DNA from: Anaerotruncus sp.
Lineage (GTDB): Bacteria; Bacillota; Clostridia; Oscillospirales; Ruminococcaceae
Reading direction: 5' to 3'
DNA: 64,000 nucleotides
Assembly: GCA_021770005.1 (NCBI GenBank)
Contig: JAETRV010000003.1
Coordinates: 62,001-126,000, forward strand
Below are positions 46,456 through 55,617 of this stretch, piece after piece. Under the pieces are notes generated by a model. It saw nothing but the letters and a program-made list of their open reading frames with translations, was not told where the DNA came from and searched no databases. A program made the position numbers and the translations under genes. Positions within the stretch are counted from its first letter, which is position 1; every line of letters begins with the position of its first letter.

Positions 46456-47388
46456 TCAAAATGGGATCGGCAGCAGGAATCCAGGGGTCACGACCAGGAT
46501 TGCAGCCCCCGCTGCAAAGGAAACCCCATTGGCGGCCAACGCATAGACCGGGGCGAGCCAACGGCGCACCGGTTCCCCTTCCGGGCGGTATCGGGGCAGC
46601 AGGAATGCATAGGCAATCGCCTCGAGCAGGAACACCAGGAATTCCAGCAGGAAATATGCAATCATCAACAGCAGCCCGCCCGCGTGGTAAGCGGTCAGGT
46701 TAAGCAGGAGGTTCAGAACCCCCTGTGTGAACAGGTTGACCACCAGGACAGCGCGCATCTGCCGCTTGGCGCGGTAGCCGAACAGGATTGCAACCACCAG
46801 TTCGATTGCAACTGTTGCCGCCATCCGGCAGAAAAACGAAAGGATCTGCCAGAGATAGTTATACGACCTGTGCAGGGAAATCCCGCCGGTCTGCATTCCT
46901 CCTGGCAACAGCGAGAGGCTGCGCAGATCTGCGGTGAACAGGCTGTCAAACGCGTACCGTTCATAGCTTTCGGCGCTGACAACAAAGGCGTCCTGCTCGG
47001 GAAAATAAAGCAGGACCTTGAACTGTGCGGGCGGCAGATAGCCCCAGACGAACTCCGAAGTCTCGGAGCAGTCTTGAAAATATTGTAGGAAGTACCAGCC
47101 GTCCGGGTCCTCATATGCCACAAATTTTTCCCATATCGGATATTCCGGATCACCGGGCGTGTAGCGCGGGTTATCGGGGGACGCCTCCAACGCGGTATGC
47201 GGCCCGCAAAACGGTTCCGGCGAGAGGAGCGTGACCATATACTGCTGCTCCTCCAGCCCCTCGAACCGGATGCGGGTCGAAGCCTTGGGGCCCATATCCG
47301 CCGACACTCCGGTCGAAAGGAGGAGGGCCGTGAGCATGATACAGACGAACGCTGCAACGGTTCTCCGGAGATAACGCTGTATGGTCAT
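46456..47388 (-). CDS. Exported multi-pass membrane protein, function unknown
   Basis: 310 residues from MTIQRYLRRTVAAF, with AGGAGGGA at good spacing (a longer start at 47454 is rejected). A signal peptide (FVCIMLTALLLSTGVSA) is followed by an extracellular domain of about 155 residues with aromatic repeats. Four to five membrane helices fill the C-terminal half. No enzymatic motif is seen, so I do not assign a family. It lies directly after degV in the same direction. Confidence 0.75.
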   Translation of the reverse strand: MTIQRYLRRTVAAFVCIMLTALLLSTGVSADMGPKASTRIRFEGLEEQQYMVTLLSPEPFCGPHTALEASPDNPRYTPGDPEYPIWEKFVAYEDPDGWYFLQYFQDCSETSEFVWGYLPPAQFKVLLYFPEQDAFVVSAESYERYAFDSLFTADLRSLSLLPGGMQTGGISLHRSYNYLWQILSFFCRMAATVAIELVVAILFGYRAKRQMRAVLVVNLFTQGVLNLLLNLTAYHAGGLLLMIAYFLLEFLVFLLEAIAYAFLLPRYRPEGEPVRRWLAPVYALAANGVSFAAGAAILVVTPGFLLPIPF

Positions 47389-47419
47389 GCAGGTCCCTCC
47401 TGTCTCCGCCTTACCCGGT

Positions 47420-48355
47420 TCAGATGGTTGATTGGTAGTCCTGCTCGCGCGCACGAGTATTCAACCGCTTTTTCCCCCGGACAATCAGCCCCACGACCTT
47501 GGGCCCGGCATTGATGACGATTGCCGCGCCCGCCTGCCAAAGCGCTTTCGGGGCATGGCCAAACCGCTTGGAAATCGCTTTGCTCATCTCTTCCCCGCAT
47601 TCCGCGGCCGAGCCGTAGACGACAGCGGTCGGGGCTTTTTTGTCCGCACAGTTGGCGTACCCCACCTCTGCCAGACGGGTGATGAGATTTTTATCGCCGC
47701 GTACCTTTTCGATCACGGTGGTTTTCCCATCGATGATCGAGATGACCGGACGCAGCCCGAGCACATCCCCCACAAAAGCCGCTGCCGCGGGCACACGCCC
47801 GGATTTTTTCACATAGGTCAGGGTGTAGGGGGCAAAATAAATCTCGACTGTTGAGAAAAAGTCGTCCAGATAAGAGATGATCTCCTCGGCTGTTTTGCCC
47901 GCTTTGACCATCTTGGATGCCTCGACCAGCGGATAACCATAGCCGAGGGTATAGCTGCCCGAATCCAGGATCGTGATCCGCAGCTTGTCCTGCGCGTCCG
48001 GGTGCTCCTCAAAAAAGGTTTTTTTGGCAAAAACCGCCGCTTCAAACATATTCGACCCAGCCGAAGTGATCGTCGTATTGATGATGTCGGTATATCCCTG
48101 TGCATAGGCGTCCTCATACGCCTGTTGGTAGGTCAGCGACAGGATATGGCTGGTGACCGGAAGCTCTTTCGCCGCGGACAGCCGCTCGTAAAATTCCGGG
48201 ATTGTGAAATCCACCCGCTCGTAATAGCCCTTCCCATCGATCGTAATCGGGATCGGCAGCATCACAATGCCGCCTTCGGTCAGGTCGTGGTCGCTGATGT
48301 CACTTGCGGAATCGGTCATCAGCAGAATCTTCTGATTGTGTGTTTTTTTCGCCAT
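47420..48355 (-). CDS. DegV-family fatty-acid-binding protein
   Basis: A 311-residue DegV protein. Members (FakB in Staphylococcus) bind fatty acids for the FakA kinase. It starts with DSASDISDHDL and has the EDD fold signature. The lipid-facing segment includes TSAGSNMFEAAVFAKKTF, with LRPVISIIDGK in the second domain. No fakA is in the window. AGGAGAAC precedes the start. It ends 32 bases before the membrane-protein start. Confidence 0.93.
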   Translation of the reverse strand: MAKKTHNQKILLMTDSASDISDHDLTEGGIVMLPIPITIDGKGYYERVDFTIPEFYERLSAAKELPVTSHILSLTYQQAYEDAYAQGYTDIINTTITSAGSNMFEAAVFAKKTFFEEHPDAQDKLRITILDSGSYTLGYGYPLVEASKMVKAGKTAEEIISYLDDFFSTVEIYFAPYTLTYVKKSGRVPAAAAFVGDVLGLRPVISIIDGKTTVIEKVRGDKNLITRLAEVGYANCADKKAPTAVVYGSAAECGEEMSKAISKRFGHAPKALWQAGAAIVINAGPKVVGLIVRGKKRLNTRAREQDYQSTI

Positions 48356-48365
48356 ATCCGTTCTC

Positions 48366-48866
48366 CTATCCGTTCCATTCGTATTTGGTCAATTCTCCCG
48401 TGTTTTGCAGTGCGGGGAATCCCCATTGACGCAGCACCTCGTAGACCGCGACCGCCACTGTGTTCGAGAGGTTCAGGCTGCGCGCCCCCGGGATCATTGG
48501 CAGGCGTACGCAGCTTTGCGGATTCGCGTGGAGCAGCTCCTCCGGAAGCCCCCGGTCCTCCCGGCCAAACACGATATAAGCGTTGTCCGGATACTGCGGC
48601 TCAATATAGGTCCTCTGCGCCTTGGTGCTGAAATAATAAAAGCTTCCCTCATTTTGCGCAAAAAATGCGGACGACGAGGGATAGGTCGTGATGTCCAGCA
48701 GGCGCCAATAGTCCAGCCCTGCCCGCTTGAGTTTGGCGTCGGTGATCTCGAATCCCAAAGGCCCCACCAGATGCAGGCGCGCACCGGTTGCCGCGCAGGT
48801 GCGCGCGATATTGCCGGTATTCTGCGGAATCTGTGGTTCGATCAGGACGATATTTAAGGTCGGCAT
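48366..48866 (-). CDS. trmL: tRNA (cytidine/uridine-34 2'-O)-methyltransferase
   Basis: SPOUT-fold methyltransferase for the wobble base of certain leucine tRNAs. It is 166 residues from MPTLNIVLIEPQIPQNTGN. SAM-binding knot residues lie in VFGREDRGLPEELL and RLPMIPGARSLNLSNTVAV. GAGG lies 9 bases before the chosen ATG, and an earlier in-frame start at 48905 is less likely. It is followed by degV. Confidence 0.95.
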   Translation of the reverse strand: MPTLNIVLIEPQIPQNTGNIARTCAATGARLHLVGPLGFEITDAKLKRAGLDYWRLLDITTYPSSSAFFAQNEGSFYYFSTKAQRTYIEPQYPDNAYIVFGREDRGLPEELLHANPQSCVRLPMIPGARSLNLSNTVAVAVYEVLRQWGFPALQNTGELTKYEWNG

Positions 48867-48986
48867 CTGTTTCATCCTCGCGGTAAAGGGCCTGCTTGGT
48901 TCCACAGTCCCTTTGTCTGTTTTCTCTACTTTACCACTTTGCGCTTAAAGAAGTCAATGGGGAAGGGCTCAGAATTCAGAATATAG

Positions 48987-49015
48987 TTGCGCGGATGCGG
49001 TGAAGATGGTATAGT
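48987..49015 (+). promoter_or_regulatory. prfC promoter
   Basis: TTGCGC (48987-48992), 17-bp spacer, TATAGT (49010-49015), about 35 bases before the ribosome site GGAGGA. Confidence 0.65.
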
Positions 49016-49049
49016 AATAAAAGCATTTTGAGTACGCGGAGGAATCAGC

Positions 49050-50645
49050 TTGTCAAACTATCAAAAAGAGATCGAACGCCGCCGGACGTTCGCAATTATC
49101 TCGCACCCGGATGCGGGAAAAACCACCCTGACTGAAAAATTCCTGCTTTACGGCGGGGCCATCCAGCTTGCGGGCTCGGTCAAAGGGAAAAAGACTGCCC
49201 GCCACGCGGTTTCCGACTGGATGGAGATCGAAAAGCAGCGCGGGATTTCGGTCACTTCGTCGGTCATGCAGTTCAACTACAACGGCTTCTGCATCAATAT
49301 TCTCGATACCCCCGGGCATCAGGATTTTTCGGAGGACACCTATCGCACCCTGATGGCGGCGGATTCGGCTGTCATGGTGATCGACGCGGCCAAAGGCGTC
49401 GAGCCACAGACCCGCAAACTCTTCAAGGTCTGTGTCATGCGCAACATCCCCATTTTCACCTTTATCAACAAGATGGACCGGGAGTCCCGCAACCCGTTCG
49501 ACCTGATGGAACAGATCGAGCAGGAACTGGGCATCCAGACCTACCCGGTCAACTGGCCGATTGGATGCGGCAAGGAGTTCAAAGGGGTGTTTGACCGTGG
49601 CAAACGGGAGATTCTCAAGTTCACTTCGGACGGTTTGGCCAACGGGGTCCGTCAGGTGGAGAAAGAGAAGGTTGAACTAGACGATCCCCGTCTCGCCGAG
49701 CTGATCGGCCCAGCGCTGCATGAGACACTCGTCGATGATATTGAGCTGCTTGATGGCGCAAGCTACGAGTTCGACATGGAAAAGGTGCGCAGCGGCAAGC
49801 TCTCGCCGGTTTTCTTCGGGTCCGCCCTCACCAATTTCGGCGTGGAACCGTTCCTGGAGGAGTTCCTTTGGATGACCCCGCCGCCGCTTGCGCGGGCATC
49901 AAGCGCGGGGGAGATCGACCCGTTCAGCCCGGATTTTTCGGCGTTTGTCTTTAAGATTCAGGCGAATATGAACAAGGCCCACCGCGACCGGATTGCGTTC
50001 ATGCGCATCTGCTCGGGTGAGTTCGACAAAGGGATGGAGGTCCTGCATGTGCAGGGCGGCAAAAAGATCAAGCTGGCCCAGCCGCAGCAGCTGATGGCCC
50101 AGGAGCGCGAGATCATCGAAAAGGCCTATGCGGGGGATATTATCGGCGTGTTCGACCCGGGCATCTTTTCGATCGGGGACACCCTCTGCGCACCGGGCAA
50201 AAAGTTCACGTTCGGCGGCATCCCGACCTTTGCCCCAGAGCATTTCTGCCGGGTGCGCCAGCTCGACAGCCTCAAACGCAAACAGTTCGTCAAGGGTACC
50301 ACCCAGATTGCGCAGGAGGGCGCCATCCAAATCTTCCATGAGCCGCTCACCGGCATGGAGGAGGTCATCGTCGGGGTGGTGGGGACCCTGCAATTCGAGG
50401 TGTTTGAGTACCGGCTGAAAAACGAGTATAACGTCGATATCCGGATGGAAGGGTTGTCCTACCAGTATATCCGCTGGATCGAAAACGAGGAGGTCGACCC
50501 CAAAAAGCTCGACCTCAGTTCGGATACCAAGGTGGTGCAGGACTTCCGGGACCGGTATCTGCTGCTCTTTACCGATGAATGGAATATCCGCTGGGCAACC
50601 GACCGCAATCCCGGTCTTGTCCTGTCTGAGTTCGGCAGGGTGTGA
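49050..50645 (+). CDS. prfC: Peptide chain release factor 3
   Basis: GTPase that removes RF1/RF2 from the ribosome after peptide release. It is 531 residues. G1 lies in SHPDAGKTTL, G2 in QRGISVTSSV, G3 in DTPGHQDF and G4 in NKMDRE. The RF3 C-terminal domain (IRMEGLSYQYIRWIE) sets it apart from EF-G. Translation starts at TTG with GGAGG 7 bases upstream. It is monocistronic, flanked by a promoter and terminator. Confidence 0.97.
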   Translation: MSNYQKEIERRRTFAIISHPDAGKTTLTEKFLLYGGAIQLAGSVKGKKTARHAVSDWMEIEKQRGISVTSSVMQFNYNGFCINILDTPGHQDFSEDTYRTLMAADSAVMVIDAAKGVEPQTRKLFKVCVMRNIPIFTFINKMDRESRNPFDLMEQIEQELGIQTYPVNWPIGCGKEFKGVFDRGKREILKFTSDGLANGVRQVEKEKVELDDPRLAELIGPALHETLVDDIELLDGASYEFDMEKVRSGKLSPVFFGSALTNFGVEPFLEEFLWMTPPPLARASSAGEIDPFSPDFSAFVFKIQANMNKAHRDRIAFMRICSGEFDKGMEVLHVQGGKKIKLAQPQQLMAQEREIIEKAYAGDIIGVFDPGIFSIGDTLCAPGKKFTFGGIPTFAPEHFCRVRQLDSLKRKQFVKGTTQIAQEGAIQIFHEPLTGMEEVIVGVVGTLQFEVFEYRLKNEYNVDIRMEGLSYQYIRWIENEEVDPKKLDLSSDTKVVQDFRDRYLLLFTDEWNIRWATDRNPGLVLSEFGRV

Positions 50646-50674
50646 ACCTCGCTCAGGCATTGAAAATAGGCAAC

Positions 50675-50711
50675 AAAAAAGCGTGCTTTTTACGACAAAA
50701 AGCACGCTTTT
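50675..50711. terminator. Terminator after prfC
   Basis: AAAAGCGTGCTTTTT pairs with AAAAAGCACGCTTTT around a 5-nt loop. It lies between convergent genes and works in either direction. Confidence 0.9.
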
Positions 50712-50732
50712 CTGCTGTGTAAGGGGTTCGGC

Positions 50733-51602
50733 TCAGGATTTCCCGCTTTTCGCCTTTTCCAGAATCGCGGCCAGGGAGAGGTCATGCGGCCGGTTAAACC
50801 GGTTCAGATGGTAAAGCTGCTCCGGGTCGCCGGTCAGATAGTTGAGCTTTTCCTGGCAGGTGAGGGCGGCTGAAAACCCCAGCTGTTTGATGACCGGCAG
50901 GGCCTCCGGGCTGATCTGCCCAAACGGATAGGTGAAGGTGGTGGGCGTCCAGCCGCCGAGGTTCTCCTGGCAGGCTTTCTGCATCTGGGAGAGGTCCTCC
51001 GAAAGCATCTTCTGATAGAGGGCCGGGCTTTCCCCACGTTTCATCTTTGCCCCATGACGCCCGTTCTCATTGAGGTGGAGGTTGTAGGAATGGTTCTGCA
51101 CCTCGACCAGCCCGCTCTCCTGAAGCAGCGCGAGCTGATTCCATGTGCAGTGGGAATACCGGATGTGATGGTCGTCGATCCGGGTGTACTGGTCGGCATA
51201 GGTGCCAACCACCGAAAAGACCGCCTTGAACCCATACTCTTTCAGGATTGGATAGGCGTATTCGTGAAAGCTTTCATACCCATCGTCGAAGGTGATCATC
51301 ACCGGTTTATCGGGCAGCGGCGTCCCTTCCTGCACGAACAGGAGCAGGTCTTGCATCAGCACAGGGGTGTATCCGTTCTCTTGAAGGTATTGCATATCGC
51401 TGCGGAACTCATCGGGCGAGATGGTGTACTGGTTCAGCCGGGCCTGCTCCTTCAAAATATGATGGTACATCACAATCGGCAGTTCGATCCCCTCCGGCTG
51501 AGCCGAAGCATTGGCGGAGACCGCCACGCGCGCAATGATCCCCGCGATCGAGACGACCAGCGCCAGTGCAACCGGCAGGATGATCTTGTCAATCAATTTC
51601 AT
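50733..51602 (-). CDS. Membrane-anchored polysaccharide deacetylase
   Basis: 289 residues from MKLIDKIILPVAL (AGGAAG 8 bases upstream; the earlier in-frame starts overlap the site). An N-terminal hydrophobic anchor is followed by a NodB-type deacetylase domain. The metal/catalytic motifs are TFDDGYES, HSYNLH and FTYPFGQ. The protein is probably at the outer face, acting on peptidoglycan or teichoic-type sugars; the substrate is unknown. Confidence 0.9.
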   Translation of the reverse strand: MKLIDKIILPVALALVVSIAGIIARVAVSANASAQPEGIELPIVMYHHILKEQARLNQYTISPDEFRSDMQYLQENGYTPVLMQDLLLFVQEGTPLPDKPVMITFDDGYESFHEYAYPILKEYGFKAVFSVVGTYADQYTRIDDHHIRYSHCTWNQLALLQESGLVEVQNHSYNLHLNENGRHGAKMKRGESPALYQKMLSEDLSQMQKACQENLGGWTPTTFTYPFGQISPEALPVIKQLGFSAALTCQEKLNYLTGDPEQLYHLNRFNRPHDLSLAAILEKAKSGKS

Positions 51603-51676
51603 CTGCATCACTTCCTGAAACGCATTGTTGGTTTCAGTTTATGCCGCGGACAACCGGGGTTATGCTGCACAAGCGC

Positions 51677-52510
51677 TTATTTGGAAGCCGGGGGCTTGCT
51701 GACTGGTATTTCGATCTGCACAATATAATCCTCGATCCGGTCGACCACATTCTCATTGATCCCCATCTCGTAAGAGTAACCGGACAAAGCCAAGCCCTGC
51801 CGGTCCGCATACGCCAGAATTTCTGCGTAGCGGTCAGGAAGGTATTCCCAGTCCCCCTTGAAAAAAGCCCTCAGATAACTCCCGCCAGGCTGGATGTGAA
51901 GCCCGGCTTTTTTGATGGGAAACGGGATTTCGATAAACAGTTTGGAGTAGTCCTCAAAATTGCCGATCCGCAGGCTGGAAACCGGGATCATCGTCCCATA
52001 GGAAGCGTCATGCAGGCGGCGGAGCTGATAATTTTTTGTTTCGGCTATGATCATCTCCACCTCTTTTTCAAAGGTGGTCTCCCGGTTGATCTCAACGGTC
52101 ACCAGGCAACGTTCCTCCTTTTCAACGATGCAGATTTCCGATAGGTCGATGTGCAGCAGCGTGCGCATGTTTTCCCGGTGGTTGGACAGGGTTTTCCGGA
52201 CCGCTTTCAGATGGGTAATGTTGCGGTCCAGCTCCGCAAGCCGCTCGCTCAAAAGGCGCTCCAGGCTGGCGGCGGAACGGTTTTTCATAAACTCCTGAAT
52301 CTCGCTGACCGGCAGGCCCAATTCACGCAGCAGCAGGATGGTTTCCAACAGGGAGCTCTGGTGGTAGTTATAATAGCGGTACCCGTTTTCGGGATGGACC
52401 GCCGCCGGTCGGAACAGGCCGATCTCATCATACCACATCAAGGTTTTTTTGTTGATCCCATGCAGGGCCGCAAACTGGCCGATGGTAAGCAGACGGCTTT
52501 TCTCATTCAT
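51677..52510 (-). CDS. MerR-family regulator with effector-binding domain
   Basis: 277 residues. The winged helix-turn-helix begins LLTIGQFAALHGINKKTLMWYDEIGL. A dimer helix follows, then a C-terminal GyrI/BmrR-like ligand-binding domain of about 150 residues. It is divergent from a MATE efflux gene. The MATE promoter has the stretched 19-bp spacer typical of MerR targets. It probably senses a drug or toxic metabolite and activates efflux. Confidence 0.92.
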   Translation of the reverse strand: MNEKSRLLTIGQFAALHGINKKTLMWYDEIGLFRPAAVHPENGYRYYNYHQSSLLETILLLRELGLPVSEIQEFMKNRSAASLERLLSERLAELDRNITHLKAVRKTLSNHRENMRTLLHIDLSEICIVEKEERCLVTVEINRETTFEKEVEMIIAETKNYQLRRLHDASYGTMIPVSSLRIGNFEDYSKLFIEIPFPIKKAGLHIQPGGSYLRAFFKGDWEYLPDRYAEILAYADRQGLALSGYSYEMGINENVVDRIEDYIVQIEIPVSKPPASK

Positions 52511-52525
52511 TTTTGGAATACCCCC

Positions 52526-52556
52526 TTGACCGTACAGTTACTGTATCGTTTATGAT
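52526..52556 (+). promoter_or_regulatory. MerR-type promoter of the MATE gene
   Basis: TTGACC (52526-52531) and TATGAT (52551-52556) are 19 bp apart, and the spacer carries the near-palindrome TACAGTTACTGTA (52533-52545). A 19-bp spacer with a central dyad is the signature of MerR activation by DNA untwisting. Confidence 0.8.
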
Positions 52557-52599
52557 AGGACATATCGTGAAGAAAATCAAGCCGGAAGGGGAAGAATCC

Positions 52600-53940
52600 A
52601 TGAAAAATCAAAACGTCTATCAGAAGCCTGTGACCTTGGGGAACATTCTGAGATTTGCGGTCCCGACCATCGCAATGACCGTCTTTATGTCCTTTTATAC
52701 CATGGTGGACGGGCTGTTTGTCTCCAACCTAATCGGTACCGACGTACTTTCGGCCATCAACCTGACCGCGCCGGTGATCCAGCTTGTGACTGCTATCTCG
52801 ACCATGCTCGCCACCGGAGGCAGCGCAGTGATCATGAAAAAGATGGGCGAACACAAGACAGCGGAGGCGAGAGAGGATTTCACCTTCCTGATTCTGGTGA
52901 ATGTTGTGGTTGGGCTGGTTATGTATCTGCTTGGTATCCTCGCAATGAGGCCCATTTTTGAGGGGATGAACCTGTCCACAGCGGTGAAAGGCTACTGTGT
53001 GGAATATCTGGGGCATTATCTGCTGTTTACAGTCCCGATTCTGCTGATGAATAACTTCACCCTTTATATGATCGCCAGTGAGAAAGCGACCCTTTCCCTC
53101 ATCTGTTCGGTGACCGGCGGCGTGCTGAACATGCTGCTCGACTATCTGTTCCTCTCTGTTTTCGACATGGGGATCAGCGGTGCAGCGATCGCAACCGGGC
53201 TGGGATATTCGGTGACAGCGGTAGTTGGGCTGGTGGTATTTGCGCGGAAAAGCAGCCTTCTGCATTTTCAAAAGCCGGCCTTTCGCTGGAAGGTGCTGGC
53301 GAACGCAGCGTCCAACGGGTGTTCCGAGATGGCAACCGCGCTTGTGACCGGGATCATCACTTTAATGTTCAACTGGACCATGCTGAACTATGTAGGGGAA
53401 GACGGGGTCGCGGCAATCACAATCATCATGTACGTCCTGATGTTTGCCAGCTCGCTGTATACAGGATATTCCTATGGAGTCGCCCCGCTCATTAGCTTTT
53501 ACTACGGGGAGAAAAACCATGACAAGCTGAAAAAACTGATTGGGATTAGCCTGATCGTGGTTGCGGTCATTTCGGTTGTGACAGTGATCGTCTCGCTGGG
53601 GCTCACAAAACCGCTGGTCTCGGTCTTTGCCCGGCCGGATAACCCTGTTTACGGCCTCGCGGTCACCGGCAACCGGATTTGTACGTTGGCGCTGTTTTTC
53701 ATCGGGTTCAATATTTTTGCCAGCGGGGCATTCACAGCGCTTTCGAACGGGGTCGTTTCGGCGGTCCTAGCCTTTTCCAGGTCGTTTGTGTTTATGCTGA
53801 TTACGATGCTTCTGCTTCCCGCGCTGCTTGGCGTAACCGGAATTTGGTTGGCAACACCGGTTGCAGAACTGATGGCACTCCTCCTATCCGCGGCTATGTT
53901 TTTCAGATATAGGGGGCGTTACCTGAACCCTGTTTCCTAA
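52600..53940 (+). CDS. MATE-family efflux transporter
   Basis: 446 residues from MKNQNVYQKPVTLGN, with GGAAGGGGAAG before the ATG (29 extra in-frame residues upstream are rejected). Twelve hydrophobic helices are arranged in two halves. MATE proteins use Na+ or H+ to expel cationic drugs and toxins. The promoter and divergent regulator suggest induction by its substrate. Confidence 0.95.
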   Translation: MKNQNVYQKPVTLGNILRFAVPTIAMTVFMSFYTMVDGLFVSNLIGTDVLSAINLTAPVIQLVTAISTMLATGGSAVIMKKMGEHKTAEAREDFTFLILVNVVVGLVMYLLGILAMRPIFEGMNLSTAVKGYCVEYLGHYLLFTVPILLMNNFTLYMIASEKATLSLICSVTGGVLNMLLDYLFLSVFDMGISGAAIATGLGYSVTAVVGLVVFARKSSLLHFQKPAFRWKVLANAASNGCSEMATALVTGIITLMFNWTMLNYVGEDGVAAITIIMYVLMFASSLYTGYSYGVAPLISFYYGEKNHDKLKKLIGISLIVVAVISVVTVIVSLGLTKPLVSVFARPDNPVYGLAVTGNRICTLALFFIGFNIFASGAFTALSNGVVSAVLAFSRSFVFMLITMLLLPALLGVTGIWLATPVAELMALLLSAAMFFRYRGRYLNPVS

Positions 53941-53979
53941 CTTTCTTTCAAAAAATGAGCGGAAATTCTCTCAAGGCTA

Positions 53980-54021
53980 TTGACTTTCTATTTTTTTGTA
54001 TTATAATTACTTATAAAGTAA
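53980..54021 (+). promoter_or_regulatory. Promoter and candidate operator of the BlaI-BlaR1 cassette
   Basis: TTGACT (53980-53985), 16-bp spacer, TATAAT (54002-54007). A perfect inverted repeat TTACTT-ATA-AAGTAA (54007-54021) covers the expected transcription start, so BlaI could repress its own promoter there. Confidence 0.75.
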
Positions 54022-54056
54022 ATTCCGTTTCTAGGAATCGGGAAAGGAGATGTGTT

Positions 54057-54464
54057 GTGCCCCAAATCAGAAACCCTATTCAGCTAAGCCGCAGGGAGAT
54101 GGAAGTGATGACCCTGCTGTGGAAAAGCGATACGCCCTATCTCGCGTCTGAGATCGCCAAAATCAGTTCTACGAGCATCAATACAGTGAACGTGGTTTTG
54201 AAGAATCTTTTGAATGCAGGGATGATTGCGATTGCGGATATTGTCCATAGCGGAACTGTCCTTTCCCGCCGCTACAAACCCAATGTGGATCCCGAAGTCT
54301 ATACGACTGAGCTCTTCATCAAACAGTTCAAGGACATCAGCCCTAAGCTGCCCACGACGCGTATTGTGTCCAGGCTTCTGGAGGAAGATGTAGATATGGA
54401 AACCATCGAAGAGCTGGAAGGTCTTGTTCAGGAACGTAGGGAGAAACTCGAAAGGGACGCATAG
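54057..54464 (+). CDS. BlaI/MecI-type repressor
   Basis: 135 residues from a GTG start (54057, AAAGGAG at 7-nt spacing). The longer frame from 53955 reads through the promoter and is rejected. The winged helix-turn-helix starts QLSRREMEVMTLLWKSDTPY, with the recognition helix in SSTSINTVNVVLKNL. The dimerisation region (FIKQFKDISP) and a charged tail follow. In BlaI, cleavage near the middle by BlaR1 relieves repression. The next gene, a BlaR1-like protease, starts one base after its stop. Confidence 0.9.
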   Translation: MPQIRNPIQLSRREMEVMTLLWKSDTPYLASEIAKISSTSINTVNVVLKNLLNAGMIAIADIVHSGTVLSRRYKPNVDPEVYTTELFIKQFKDISPKLPTTRIVSRLLEEDVDMETIEELEGLVQERREKLERDA

Positions 54465-54465
54465 G

Positions 54466-55617
54466 ATGATTTCGGCAACCGGTTTATTAAGCATTGTTCT
54501 TTCTGGTAGTCTGCTGATCTATCTCGTCTGTTTCTTTTTACGAAAGGACGGGTGGCTTGCTTATGCCGGTCCGAGGGTAATCATTTGGTTTCTAATGATC
54601 GTTACGATCCGCATGCTGATCCCGTTTGAACTCGGTTTTGAAAAGAGTATCTATATAGAACAGGGATTGCCTGCACTCCGTGATTTTCTGATTACTCCGA
54701 TTGCATTCTTGGGGATAACAGTCTCTCCGGGAGATATTCTTCTTGTGGTCTGGATCACTGGTGCAGTTATCTGTTTTTCAGAATCGCTGTTTTCGTTTTT
54801 CGAGTTCAAAAGGAGTATTTGTAAAATTGCATTTCCATGTCCCGTTGAAGCAGAAATCGCGTTATCCGAATTGTGCCAAAAGCGTTCGGGGCGGTCTGCA
54901 AACTTTAAGCTGGTCTGTACTCCATCGACTGATACTCCCTTGGTAACCGGACTTTGGGACCCAGTGACTGCGATACCTAATCTTCAGCTTTCCAGTGAAG
55001 AATGGGCATACGTTCTCCGGCACGAAATCGCGCACTATGATAATCATGATTTATGGGTAAAGTTATTTGGTGAGTTGGTTTGTGCGGTATATTGGTGGAA
55101 TCCGATTACACGTCTCTTCAGATTACAGCTTGACAGGATGCAGGAACTCCACGCTGACGAAGTGGTCACGCAGTACATGAGTGACTTAGAAACGGTTATC
55201 TATACGGAATGTCTCGTGAAGTCTGCAAAACAGAGTGTCGGAAAACGTTCTGTTCGGGGTGCGGTAGCGCTTACCACGAAGGAAGCTCCTCCTTTGAAGC
55301 AGCGGGTTAAACTATTATTAGCAAATGATCGGCAGACTAAGGAAGCACGTCAGCGGCATCTTGTACCAAGTATGCTTATGTCTGCAGTGCTCTTAGTTAG
55401 TGTCTTTTCTTTTATTATAGAACCAGAGTATCCAAAACCTGTAGGTGCTATAGCACTAAGTCCAGAGAATTCGTTTTTAATTTTAAAAGATGATGGTCAA
55501 TATGATATTTATATAGATGATGCATATCGGGGAAGGGTTTACGATAATCATAATCTGTTCTCTGATTTGCCAGTTTATAATTCTATCGATGAGGTGACAC
55601 AAAATGAATCTTCGTAA
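54466..55617 (+). CDS. BlaR1-like M56 metallopeptidase without penicillin-binding domain
   Basis: 383 residues from MISATGLLSIVLSG. Four to five membrane helices carry the zinc motif RHEIAHYDNHD (HExxH) and QELHADE downstream. The protein ends with a membrane helix (SMLMSAVLLVSVFSFII) and an outside tail of about 55 residues; the class-D beta-lactamase-like sensor of true BlaR1 is absent. It should cleave BlaI when triggered by an unknown signal. It overlaps the next small gene by 14 bases. Confidence 0.88.
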   Translation: MISATGLLSIVLSGSLLIYLVCFFLRKDGWLAYAGPRVIIWFLMIVTIRMLIPFELGFEKSIYIEQGLPALRDFLITPIAFLGITVSPGDILLVVWITGAVICFSESLFSFFEFKRSICKIAFPCPVEAEIALSELCQKRSGRSANFKLVCTPSTDTPLVTGLWDPVTAIPNLQLSSEEWAYVLRHEIAHYDNHDLWVKLFGELVCAVYWWNPITRLFRLQLDRMQELHADEVVTQYMSDLETVIYTECLVKSAKQSVGKRSVRGAVALTTKEAPPLKQRVKLLLANDRQTKEARQRHLVPSMLMSAVLLVSVFSFIIEPEYPKPVGAIALSPENSFLILKDDGQYDIYIDDAYRGRVYDNHNLFSDLPVYNSIDEVTQNESS

